Of a DNA stretch of 64,000 nt, positions 1-6,663 are shown in pieces. Made by a program: the position numbers and the translations under genes. Each line of letters begins with the position of its first letter. The first letter of the stretch is position 1. The stretch covers positions 62,001-126,000 of the forward strand of contig JAGNKU010000004.1 in assembly GCA_017999985.1 (NCBI GenBank), read 5' to 3'. The notes beneath the pieces were generated by a model. That model saw only the letters and a list, made by a program, of their open reading frames with translations. It was not told the DNA's origin and made no database searches. Source of the DNA: Phycisphaerae bacterium (GTDB taxonomy: Bacteria > Planctomycetota > Phycisphaerae > UBA1845 > Fen-1342).

Positions 1-709
1 GATTCTGCGCCAGCGTGTTGCGGTGCATTCGGATGCCTCGGCTGTACATTAGGAACACGCCGACCGAATTATCATGCAGGTGGTTATCTTCGAGCACGCT
101 GTCGTGCGCGTACATGAAGTGCATGCCGTAGCGGCTGTCGGAGACGTCATTACCCACAAGGTGCGTGCCGCGCGAGTACCAGATCACGAGGTCGCGACAG
201 CCGACGATCGTGTTGTCCTCAATCCGCACGTCGTGGCTGTTCCAGAGGCGAATCGCGTCACCGCGGCGCCCCAGATCCAGTGGCTTGCCGCGGATCCTGT
301 TTCCGCGTGCCAGCGAACCATCCGCGTCGCGGAAGATGATGCCCAACAGCACGTCATCGATTGTGCAGTTCTCGATCGTGGCCCGTGGACGATTGACCAC
401 CAGACCGGCGTTCTCGCGGTCCAGGCTGTCGCCGCTGCCGCGCAAGACGAAGCCGCGCAACAGGACGTCGGGCGCGTCGATCCGGACGATGTCGCCCTGG
501 CCCCCGGCGTCAACGACCACTTCGCCATCGGCGACCAGCGTGAGCGGGCGATCAATGATAAGCGGAGCGGAGTAGCGGCCAGCCGGTACGCGCACGGTGT
601 CGCCCGGCGTAGCCGTCCGCACCGCGGCGGGCAGGTCGAAGTCGGCCAGGGCGGGCACAGCCAGCAGCGCGGCGAGCGCGAGCGTCAACGTCCGTAGGCC
701 GCTACGCAT
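1..709 (-). CDS. nosD: NosD, nitrous oxide reductase maturation protein (partial, runs off left edge)
   Basis: NosD is a periplasmic protein that works with the NosFY transporter to build the copper centre of nitrous oxide reductase. Read from the ATG at 709, the protein starts with a Sec signal peptide (RSGLRTLTLALAALLAV, cleavage near PALA) and continues as a right-handed parallel beta-helix with repeated Asn-rich turns (IENCTIDDVLLG, RIEDNTIVGC, LEDNHLHDN). There is no stop before the window edge; 236 codons are visible and the C-terminus is missing. The start codon lies inside the end of the upstream membrane gene (8-bp overlap), so translation is probably coupled. Its position after nosZ and a nosB-like gene matches clade II nos operons. 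Other carbohydrate-binding beta-helix proteins look similar, but the neighbours settle the call. Confidence 0.88.
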   Translation of the reverse strand, partial: MRSGLRTLTLALAALLAVPALADFDLPAAVRTATPGDTVRVPAGRYSAPLIIDRPLTLVADGEVVVDAGGQGDIVRIDAPDVLLRGFVLRGSGDSLDRENAGLVVNRPRATIENCTIDDVLLGIIFRDADGSLARGNRIRGKPLDLGRRGDAIRLWNSHDVRIEDNTIVGCRDLVIWYSRGTHLVGNDVSDSRYGMHFMYAHDSVLEDNHLHDNSVGVFLMYSRGIRMHRNTLAQN

Positions 710-1394
710 GCGGTGCTCCCTCGGCCGTGGTGGTTCGGGCAGCCCGGCGCTGCTCGTCCCGCAGCGGTTTGTAGGCCGCCCGATGAAACCAGAGGGCTAC
801 GAGCACGATGCCGGCCGCCGCCAGCGAGAGCCGCCAGCCATCGCTGACGCGGGCCACCGTCCGAAACTGGCCGATCAGGCCCTCGCCGAGGACCGGCGGC
901 ACGAACGGCTTGATCGAGCTGGAAAGCGCCGCAGCGGGGTCGAGATGCGTGCCAAAATGCGCCATCCATAGATGCAGGTCGACCAGGAATCCAAAGGGCC
1001 AGAGCAACGCCGGCAACGCGGCCAGCGCGGCCCACGGGCTGTGAACGAAGATCGCCGCGCACAACAGGCACGCCAACACACCAACCAAAATCGCCGACGT
1101 CCGGCGCTCCAGTTGCGCGGCCTCGTTCAGGCGGCGCATGCCGATGTAGTGGTTCAGGCCGTCGATCTCGCGCACGTCACCTTCCAGCCGGTTCAGGTAG
1201 GCCACGACGCGCAGTCCTTTCGGATACTGCGGGGCGTAGAGCCGCATGCGCCAATACGGCTGCCAGAAAGAGACCACCAGAAGGCTGGCCGCCACGAGCA
1301 GAAGCCCGCTGGGCAGCAAATACCGCCAACGGTGCGCCTTGAAGTTGGCGCCGGGCACCCGCGGTCCAACGATGTCCTCGATGGCGTGAATCAT
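702..1394 (-). CDS. nosB: NosB-like membrane protein of the nos operon
   Basis: This 230-residue integral membrane protein sits between nosZ and nosD, the place occupied by NosB in clade II nos clusters. Hydrophobic segments are visible at about residues 27-46, 100-120, 122-145 and 190-207. The first external loop (about 55-90) contains YPKGLRVVAYLNRLEGDV and a following INGLNHYIGM-like stretch (DGLNHYIGMRRL), which I recall as characteristic of this nos-linked family. It may take part in electron transfer to, or assembly of, NosZ; the molecular role is not established. The start at 1394 has an AGGAG ribosome site about 6 nt upstream. It lies 24 nt after nosZ and overlaps nosD. The symbol is by position and family resemblance, not by any catalytic motif. 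Confidence 0.65.
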   Translation of the reverse strand: MIHAIEDIVGPRVPGANFKAHRWRYLLPSGLLLVAASLLVVSFWQPYWRMRLYAPQYPKGLRVVAYLNRLEGDVREIDGLNHYIGMRRLNEAAQLERRTSAILVGVLACLLCAAIFVHSPWAALAALPALLWPFGFLVDLHLWMAHFGTHLDPAAALSSSIKPFVPPVLGEGLIGQFRTVARVSDGWRLSLAAAGIVLVALWFHRAAYKPLRDEQRRAARTTTAEGAPHA

Positions 1395-1418
1395 GCACCG
1401 CTCCTGGTCACCCGTGGC

Positions 1419-3509
1419 CTATGACCCGGCGTCTGCGTGCCGGGTTTCATGCGCGTGATCCACGGCCGCGGACTTCGTCGGCTCGATCAGCAGGTAGCCC
1501 ATCATCTCCAGGTGCAGTGCCGAGCAGAACTCCGAGCAGTACCAGGGGAACGTACCGGCGTGCGTCGCATCAAATTGGAACGTCGCGGTTTCACCTGGCT
1601 CCAGCGAGAGATTGACGTTGTAGAGCGGTAGGGCAAAGCCGTGGATCGCGTCTTCGGTGCGCTCGACGTTGGTGATGCGCCAGGTCACCTTGTCGCCCTG
1701 CTTGATCTTCACGTGCTCCGGCGTGAAGTGGCTGCGCGTCGCGGTCATCATGACGGTGACCTGGTTTCCGTCACGCTGCACACCCTCCGCGCCCGGCTTG
1801 GGTGCGGTGGGGTCGACGGCCTGCTTGTGCGGGTCCCAGCCAATCTCCGGGTACACGTTCCACGGCTTGAGCTTGTCCGCCTTGACCATCTGCGCGTAGT
1901 GCGGCTCGCCGACGCCGAGCGGCATGTCGTAGAGCACCGGCATCCTGTCGCCCGGCTGCGAGATGTCGAGCAGTTGCAGGTTCTGCGGGAACAGCGGGCC
2001 GGGGTGGAAGAAGCGGTCAATCGACCACTTGTTCAGCGCGACGAAGTACTTGCCGTCCGGGCTGGCGGTGTCACCTTCCGCGGCGCACACGTGGCCGACG
2101 TTGTACTGGACGTTGGTCTTCTTCACGAGCGTCCAGGCCGGTTCCTTGTGGAGCGCCTGGTATGGCCCGCCGAGTGTCCAGCGGGCGATGGCGCTGTCGA
2201 GGAAGAGCGACGTATAAGCGTAGCCCTTGTCGTCAAACACGGTGTGCAACGGCCCCAGACCCAGCTCGACCTGTGCTTCCCGGGTGGCGTCGTAGTCGAG
2301 CACCAACACGCCGTATTGGTCTGGCTGGCCCTTCTTCTCCTCGATCGCCTTCTTGATCTTGGCGATGCTGTAGATCGAGACGTGCGGGTCGAGCTTGCCG
2401 CCGACGACGATGAAGTCGCCCTTCGGTGTAACGTCGACGCCGTGCGGGCTCTTGGGCTCGGGTGTGAAATAGAGCAGGCCCTCATCGATCGACGTCTGCA
2501 GCGGGATGACCGCGAAGTCGCGCAGCTTCTCCACCTTGCCGGCTTTGAAGACCTGCTCTGCCTTCTTCAGATTGATGATGTGCAGGTAGTCGTTGTCGCG
2601 CTGGCTCACGCCGGCCTCGAACGGCGGGCTCTTGCCGTCGACGTTGCCAACCGCCAGCTCGGTGTTGATCGAGTTGCCGAAGATCCAGCCGTCGCTCTCG
2701 AACTTGCCGCCGTCGAACAGGTCCTGCCAGTACGGCGGTACTTCCATGCAGAACGAGCGGGCGGGGTCGATGCGGCCCTGCTCGCGGTCGAACTTCCAGA
2801 ACGTCACATAGCCCTTGTACGCTTTCTGGTAGTCCTCGATCGAGGCATATTCCCAGCCGCGCGGCGTGCCGTACTGCCCGCCCTCGACCACGTACTCGGT
2901 GTTGGGCGTCACGAAGCAACCGCCGTGATCGCTGATCGCGATGGGGTTCTTGACGATCTGCTTGGTCTCGAAGTCGCGCAGGTCGATGACGGCCACGCGC
3001 GAGCTGCTCTTGTCGCCGATAAAGAGGTACTGCCCGTCATACTCACCGTTGGTCTCGCTCAGCCCGGGATGGTGCGTGTCTGCCCAGCGAATCTCCCGGC
3101 CTTCGAAGTCGCCGCCTTTCAGCACCTCCTCGCCGGTGCCGAAGCCGTAACCCTGCCACGGCTCCGGCGTGAAGACGCCGATGGTCTTGAGCAGCCGCAT
3201 CGACGGGACGCCAATGGCGAAGACCTGGCCGCTGTGCCCGCCCGAGGCAAACATGATGTACTCGTCGAGCCGGCCGCTGGGCATGTAGGTCTTCAGGGCC
3301 GCGACCACGTCGTCCGGGGTCAAGTTGCGCTCCCGGGCGATCTGGTCGGCCACGCCCGTGGTGGCCCCGGCGGCGGCCGGCGCTGGCGCCTGGCCGGCCG
3401 GGGCCGCCGGGGGCGGGTAAGTTTCGTCGTCAAACTCGTCCTCCCGGTCACAGGCGGACAGCATCAGGGTGGCCATGATGTACCCGGCCACGAGCATCCA
3501 CTTCGCCAT
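1419..3509 (-). CDS. nosZ: Nitrous oxide reductase NosZ, Sec-dependent (clade II)
   Basis: NosZ reduces N2O to N2 outside the cytoplasmic membrane, using a dinuclear CuA centre and a tetranuclear CuZ centre. The 696-residue protein has an N-terminal beta-propeller with CuZ-type histidines (DTHHPGLSE near residue 147, SPHGVDV, DPHVSIY, GEPHYAQ). The C-terminal cupredoxin domain carries the CuA signature CSEFCSALHLEM (about 658-669). There is no twin-arginine motif. The N-terminus is a short Sec-type leader ending in a lipobox (LMLSAC, Cys20), followed by a Pro/Ala-rich linker, so the enzyme is predicted to be lipid-anchored. No C-terminal cytochrome c domain is present, unlike some clade II enzymes. 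A GAGGA ribosome site precedes the start. It is the first gene of the nos operon, divergent from an Rrf2 regulator that may control it. Confidence 0.96.
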   Translation of the reverse strand: MAKWMLVAGYIMATLMLSACDREDEFDDETYPPPAAPAGQAPAPAAAGATTGVADQIARERNLTPDDVVAALKTYMPSGRLDEYIMFASGGHSGQVFAIGVPSMRLLKTIGVFTPEPWQGYGFGTGEEVLKGGDFEGREIRWADTHHPGLSETNGEYDGQYLFIGDKSSSRVAVIDLRDFETKQIVKNPIAISDHGGCFVTPNTEYVVEGGQYGTPRGWEYASIEDYQKAYKGYVTFWKFDREQGRIDPARSFCMEVPPYWQDLFDGGKFESDGWIFGNSINTELAVGNVDGKSPPFEAGVSQRDNDYLHIINLKKAEQVFKAGKVEKLRDFAVIPLQTSIDEGLLYFTPEPKSPHGVDVTPKGDFIVVGGKLDPHVSIYSIAKIKKAIEEKKGQPDQYGVLVLDYDATREAQVELGLGPLHTVFDDKGYAYTSLFLDSAIARWTLGGPYQALHKEPAWTLVKKTNVQYNVGHVCAAEGDTASPDGKYFVALNKWSIDRFFHPGPLFPQNLQLLDISQPGDRMPVLYDMPLGVGEPHYAQMVKADKLKPWNVYPEIGWDPHKQAVDPTAPKPGAEGVQRDGNQVTVMMTATRSHFTPEHVKIKQGDKVTWRITNVERTEDAIHGFALPLYNVNLSLEPGETATFQFDATHAGTFPWYCSEFCSALHLEMMGYLLIEPTKSAAVDHAHETRHADAGS

Positions 3510-3574
3510 CGGTGATCCTCACTGCTGACTTCGGGCGGCCACGCCGGGGCGCTGGCCAGCGGTAACTGGATAAA

Positions 3575-3590
3575 TGGACCCATCTGTCCA
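3575..3590. promoter_or_regulatory. Inverted repeat in the nosZ/Rrf2 divergent intergenic region
   Basis: TGGAC-N6-GTCCA forms a 16-bp inverted repeat placed about 70 bp upstream of nosZ and about 95 bp upstream of the Rrf2 gene. It abuts a TTGACA hexamer at 3593. Dyads of this size are typical for dimeric regulators, and the neighbouring Rrf2 protein is the obvious candidate. No binding data are implied. Confidence 0.4.
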
Positions 3591-3592
3591 CC

Positions 3593-3621
3593 TTGACAAT
3601 TATATCATGCCCGGCGAGAAT
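3593..3621 (+). promoter_or_regulatory. Candidate sigma70-type promoter for the Rrf2 gene
   Basis: A perfect -35 hexamer TTGACA (3593-3598) is followed after 17 bp by GAGAAT (3616-3621), a 4/6 match to the -10 consensus. It would start transcription about 58 nt before the Rrf2 start codon. The -10 is weak, so confidence is moderate. Confidence 0.45.
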
Positions 3622-3685
3622 GTGGATGTCAACGTCCAGCAAAGCGTTCTTGGGGCCTGGACGAACCGATTTGGGAGCCGGCGAC

Positions 3686-4222
3686 ATGATCTCCATCACC
3701 GCCGAATACGCCTTGCGCGCCGTCGTGTTCCTCGGACGCGAGACGAGCCGCGCCTGGACCACCCAGCAGGTGGCCGAGGCCACGCACGTCCCGGTGAGCT
3801 ACCTCTCGAAGGTGCTGCAGGCGCTGGTGCGGGCCGAAATCATCCAGTCGGTGCGGGGCATCTACGGCGGTTACCAACTGGCCGGTCCCGCGGCGCACCT
3901 GACGGCTCTCGCGATCATCAACAGCGTGGATCCCATCCGGCGGATTCGTCGCTGTCCACTCGGTCTCGAACAGCACAGCGTCCGGCTCTGCCCGCTTCAC
4001 CGCCGGGTCGACGATGCGATCGCCCTGGCGGAAAAGGCCTTTGCGGAAACCACGATCGGCGAGCTGTTGGCCGAGCCCGACAAGCACGCGCGTTGCAGTT
4101 TTCCGGGCAATGGGAAACGGGCGCATCCGGACAGGCCCCCGGGCAAGGCGCCCACCCGCAAGCGGCGCGCCAGGGCGAACGCGCGGCCGAGGGCTGCTGA
4201 TGCGCCACAGAAACGCGGATAA
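3686..4222 (+). CDS. Rrf2-family (NsrR/IscR-like) transcriptional regulator
   Basis: Rrf2 proteins are winged-helix repressors that often sense NO, redox state or iron-sulfur status. The 178-residue protein begins MISITAEYALRAVVFLG, the family's usual N-terminus. It continues with a winged helix (TTQQVAEATHVPVSYLSKVLQ, about 25-46) and the wing GIYGGYQLAGP. In the cluster-binding loop there are two cysteines (C90, C102), with a third much later (C137); NsrR-type members have three close together, so cluster binding is uncertain. The last 40 residues are Lys/Arg/Pro-rich and unusual for the family. I chose the ATG at 3686 because a GGAG site precedes it and the alignment starts there; an in-frame start at 3593 would fall on the -35 hexamer. 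Divergence from nosZ suggests control of denitrification genes. Confidence 0.85.
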   Translation: MISITAEYALRAVVFLGRETSRAWTTQQVAEATHVPVSYLSKVLQALVRAEIIQSVRGIYGGYQLAGPAAHLTALAIINSVDPIRRIRRCPLGLEQHSVRLCPLHRRVDDAIALAEKAFAETTIGELLAEPDKHARCSFPGNGKRAHPDRPPGKAPTRKRRARANARPRAADAPQKRG

Positions 4223-4270
4223 CCGCATCGGTTCGTGGCGCCGGACATAATCGCCGAGTCTGACTGGCGA

Positions 4271-5194
4271 ATGAGCACGGCCATGGGAAAGCGTCCTTTT
4301 CTCAAGCGAAAGCGGCAGCCGGCGGGGCGCGAGGAACTGGGACCGCCGACGGTTGCGAAGCTGCTGGAATTGCTCGGCAGCCAGGTGATCGACCGTTTTT
4401 CCCGCGTCGGCATGAGCGACCTTCAGGCTCTGGCGCTGGCGGTGTCCGAGCCCAACGAGGAGGACCCCGCGCCCAATCCCTCTCATCCGGCCTGCGCGGA
4501 ATTCGCGGCGAGCGACTACTGCCGGGAATCCTGGCAACTGCATCTGGCTCAACTCAAACACCGCGCGGAGACACATTGGGGGACCTGCCAGCACCGCCGA
4601 ATCTGTGCGATGATCCCGGTCGTGTTGGAAGACCGTTGCCTGGCAGCGGTGAAACTGGCCGGGCCGACGCCAGCGGACGATGCCGAGTTCAAGCGGCTCG
4701 TGGAAATTCTCGAGCTGCTGGTCCGCGACTTTGTTTCCGCGCACGCCGATTTCCTGCGGCGCGTGCCCGGCGGGCTTTCCAGACTCAACGCTGGAGCGAT
4801 CTCGCCAAACGCTAGCACTACTGAAGTGGCTGAGCCTTCGCCAACGCACCCCCAAGTCGTTCGTGCATTGGAGTATCTGACAGCCCACTTGTCCGATCCG
4901 CGCCTGTCGGTCGGACACGTGGCCGCGGTGCTGGACATCTGCCCCACCTATCTCAGCGAACTCTTCGTTGCTCAAGTCGGGCAGCGCATGAGCCACTTCA
5001 TCGCGCGGCGCAGGATCGACGCCGCCAAGCACCTGCTGATCACGACCGACTGGCAGATCAAGAAGGTCGCGCGCGACACGGGTTACGCCAATCCCAACTG
5101 GTTCTGTCATGTCTTTGCTGCTCATACGGGTCTGACCCCTGGCGAGTATCGTGCCGCAGCGCGGGCGCGGGCGACGGACACGCCGGATCGGTAG
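4271..5194 (+). CDS. AraC-family regulator with N-terminal PocR-type sensory domain
   Basis: A DNA-binding regulator of about 307 residues. The N-terminal half resembles the PocR ligand-binding domain: paired Cys/His segments (CRESWQLHL, then THWGTCQHRRICAMIPV) and a closing LAAVKLAG strand. The C-terminal ~100 residues are a double helix-turn-helix of the AraC/XylS type: LSVGHVAAVLDICPTYLSELF, then RRRIDAAKHLLI, and the family end signature FCHVFAAHTGLTPGEYR. ATGs at 4271 and 4283 and a GTG at 4235 are all possible starts; none has a good ribosome site. The gene is followed by a tandem repeat (5236-5269) with the 20-bp spacing AraC proteins prefer, and then by a secreted-protein gene, so it probably controls the island downstream. 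A decayed partial copy lies at 6152-6345. Confidence 0.85.
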   Translation: MSTAMGKRPFLKRKRQPAGREELGPPTVAKLLELLGSQVIDRFSRVGMSDLQALALAVSEPNEEDPAPNPSHPACAEFAASDYCRESWQLHLAQLKHRAETHWGTCQHRRICAMIPVVLEDRCLAAVKLAGPTPADDAEFKRLVEILELLVRDFVSAHADFLRRVPGGLSRLNAGAISPNASTTEVAEPSPTHPQVVRALEYLTAHLSDPRLSVGHVAAVLDICPTYLSELFVAQVGQRMSHFIARRRIDAAKHLLITTDWQIKKVARDTGYANPNWFCHVFAAHTGLTPGEYRAAARARATDTPDR

Positions 5195-5409
5195 GCGCCG
5201 ATCCCATTTCGACCTTCGCCGGGGTCACGACCAGCGCAGGATCCCTCGAAACTCGGCAGGATCTCTCGGACGCGATGGCTTTGTTCGTGGCAGTCACGCC
5301 ACCACAGGGTACGCTCGCCTTCGCATCGTGACCGAGCGCTCCGGCGCCCGGCGTTTCTGGAGTCTGCGTACTTGGCAACTTGTCACGTGTTGATGAAGAG
5401 AGGTGTCTT
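5195..5409 (+). promoter_or_regulatory. Upstream region of PEP-CTERM gene with 20-bp-spaced direct repeat
   Basis: Two copies of GCAGGATYYCTCG start at 5236 (GCAGGATCCCTCG) and 5256 (GCAGGATCTCTCG), exactly 20 bp or about two helical turns apart. This is the usual geometry of AraC-family operators. About 50 bp further on is TTCGCATCGT, which aligns with the TACCATCGG and TAGCATCGT elements downstream of the two related repeats at 6409 and 12276, and may be the -10 region. The site lies directly between the AraC gene and the first PEP-CTERM gene. Confidence 0.5.
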
Positions 5410-6108
5410 GTGAATCGAATGTCCCTATTGAGTGTTCTGGCAGTCTCACTCCTGTCCTATTGTGTAGCGGCCGCGGACATCAGTGTAAGCCCAACGCGGG
5501 CTGGCTCGACGTATCGCAATTCAGCGGGTACTCCGCTGAACGTGTTTGCGCGCGAGCCCTATTCGCCGCTTTTTCTGGTTCACGGCGGAACGAATATTCA
5601 CCGCGGATTCATGGTCTTTGACCTCTCGTCCGTGCCGGCCGGCGCCACGCTCACCTCCGTGAGCTTTGACTTCGTGCAGCAGGCGGTTGGCGCACCAACG
5701 GTCGAAATCTGGGGTAATTACCAGCCGGGCGAGCTCGCGTACGACACCTATTTCGGCCTGCAAGGCTTGGGTTGGTGGACTCAGGTATACGCGGACGATG
5801 CGCCCTTCGCATCCATGACCACCGATGGCAGCTTGTTCGGACAAATCGCTCTGAACGGCTCCAGTGGCAACGGCACCCCAGTCTCCGTGGCCCTGTCGAA
5901 CAATGGTGGCTTGGCCTATTTCCAGTCCCAGATCGGCAATGAGGTGCTCTTAATCAGCCGCCTCTGGGGCGACATGGATGGCTACTATGGCCAGCACGGG
6001 GCGGATGGCGGCGGATACCCCACGCTCGAAATCGGATACATCATTCCGGAACCGGCGTCGCTAGGGCTGCTCGCCTGCGCCGCGCTGCTGCGTCGCCGTT
6101 CCTGGTGA
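5410..6108 (+). CDS. PEP-CTERM secreted protein
   Basis: A 232-residue exported protein. It has a signal peptide (about residues 1-24, ending CVAAA), a single beta-rich domain, and a C-terminal sorting signal: IPEPASLGLLACAALL followed by RRRSW. This is the PEP motif, hydrophobic stretch and basic tail processed by exosortase in systems of this type. The middle of the protein (GFMVFDLSSVPAGATLTSVSF) resembles DNRLRE/CBM96-like beta-sandwich modules found in secreted proteins, but I cannot name a substrate. I chose the GTG at 5410 because an AGAGAGG ribosome site lies 6 nt upstream; the ATG at 5419 is the alternative. It is the first gene after the AraC regulator and its repeat operator. No exosortase gene is in this window. 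Confidence 0.8.
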   Translation: MNRMSLLSVLAVSLLSYCVAAADISVSPTRAGSTYRNSAGTPLNVFAREPYSPLFLVHGGTNIHRGFMVFDLSSVPAGATLTSVSFDFVQQAVGAPTVEIWGNYQPGELAYDTYFGLQGLGWWTQVYADDAPFASMTTDGSLFGQIALNGSSGNGTPVSVALSNNGGLAYFQSQIGNEVLLISRLWGDMDGYYGQHGADGGGYPTLEIGYIIPEPASLGLLACAALLRRRSW

Positions 6109-6151
6109 GTCACGCAACCGCGCGTACCATCGTGGAGCCCGTCGGGCGGCG

Positions 6152-6345
6152 CTCCGCGTGCGCATGGGCCAGTTCAGCGCGAGGCGAGGGATTGACCGGG
6201 CCAGGCACCTGCTGGCCACGACTGACCGGCAGATCAAGCGCAATGCGATCGAAACGGGTTTTGCCAGTCCCATGGTGGTTTTGTCATGTCTTCGCCGCTC
6301 ACACGGGTTTGACCCCCGGGCAAGTACCGCGCCAAGACGCAAGCT
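6152..6345 (+). pseudogene. Relic of a second AraC-family regulator (C-terminal HTH, frameshifted)
   Basis: Translated in two frames, this stretch matches the end of the AraC protein encoded at 4271-5194. One frame reads RMGQFSARRGIDRARHLL, then ATTDRQIKRNAIETGFASP. After a frameshift near 6275 the other frame reads WFCHVFAAHTGLTPG. The counterparts in the intact gene are RMSHFIARRRIDAAKHLL and WFCHVFAAHTGLTPG. The N-terminal sensory domain is absent. The DNA similarity continues past the coding end into a copy of the direct-repeat operator, so a regulator-plus-operator unit was duplicated and its regulator then decayed. Confidence 0.8.
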
Positions 6346-6663
6346 GCAAAGCCGCGCGCACTGGGTTCGTAAGCACGGCCTCGTCCGTTCGGCGTGTCGT
6401 CTATCGGCGCAGGGCTTCTCGGAACGCTATTGGATCTCTCGGGCACAGTGCGATCCTGTGCGGCGCACGCACTCCCACGCGCTACCATCGGTTCATGAGC
6501 TACGGTTCGGACCGCCGGCGTTTAATTTGCCGACGACACTGAACGATCGGGCCCGCCGGTCGTCTCGAACGCCTGATTGGCTGTGGCCTTCAGTTCGTTG
6601 CGACCGGCGCCATTTGAGGCCGGGCAGGACGTTCGTCGTCTGCTTCGGATTCGGAGGATTTGG
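6346..6663 (+). promoter_or_regulatory. Upstream region of fibre-like gene with second direct-repeat operator
   Basis: Direct repeats at 6409 (GCAGGGCTTCTCGG) and 6428-6442 (ending GGATCTCTCGG) keep the same 20-bp register as those at 5236/5256. TACCATCGG (around 6483) is a candidate -10 element matching the related regions. The rest of this roughly 300-bp stretch shows no gene. A GGAGG ribosome site (6653-6657) precedes the next start. Confidence 0.45.

Noticed and set aside
1641-3515. 624-codon open frame on the plus strand opposite nosZ
   Set aside because: It mirrors nosZ exactly, has Arg/Val/His-rich composition typical of antisense frames in GC-rich genes and no recognisable domain.
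3593-3607. TTGACAATTATATCA as an FNR/CRP-type box before the nos genes
   Set aside because: The half-sites do not have the TTGAT-N4-ATCAA spacing; the hexamer fits a -35 element better.
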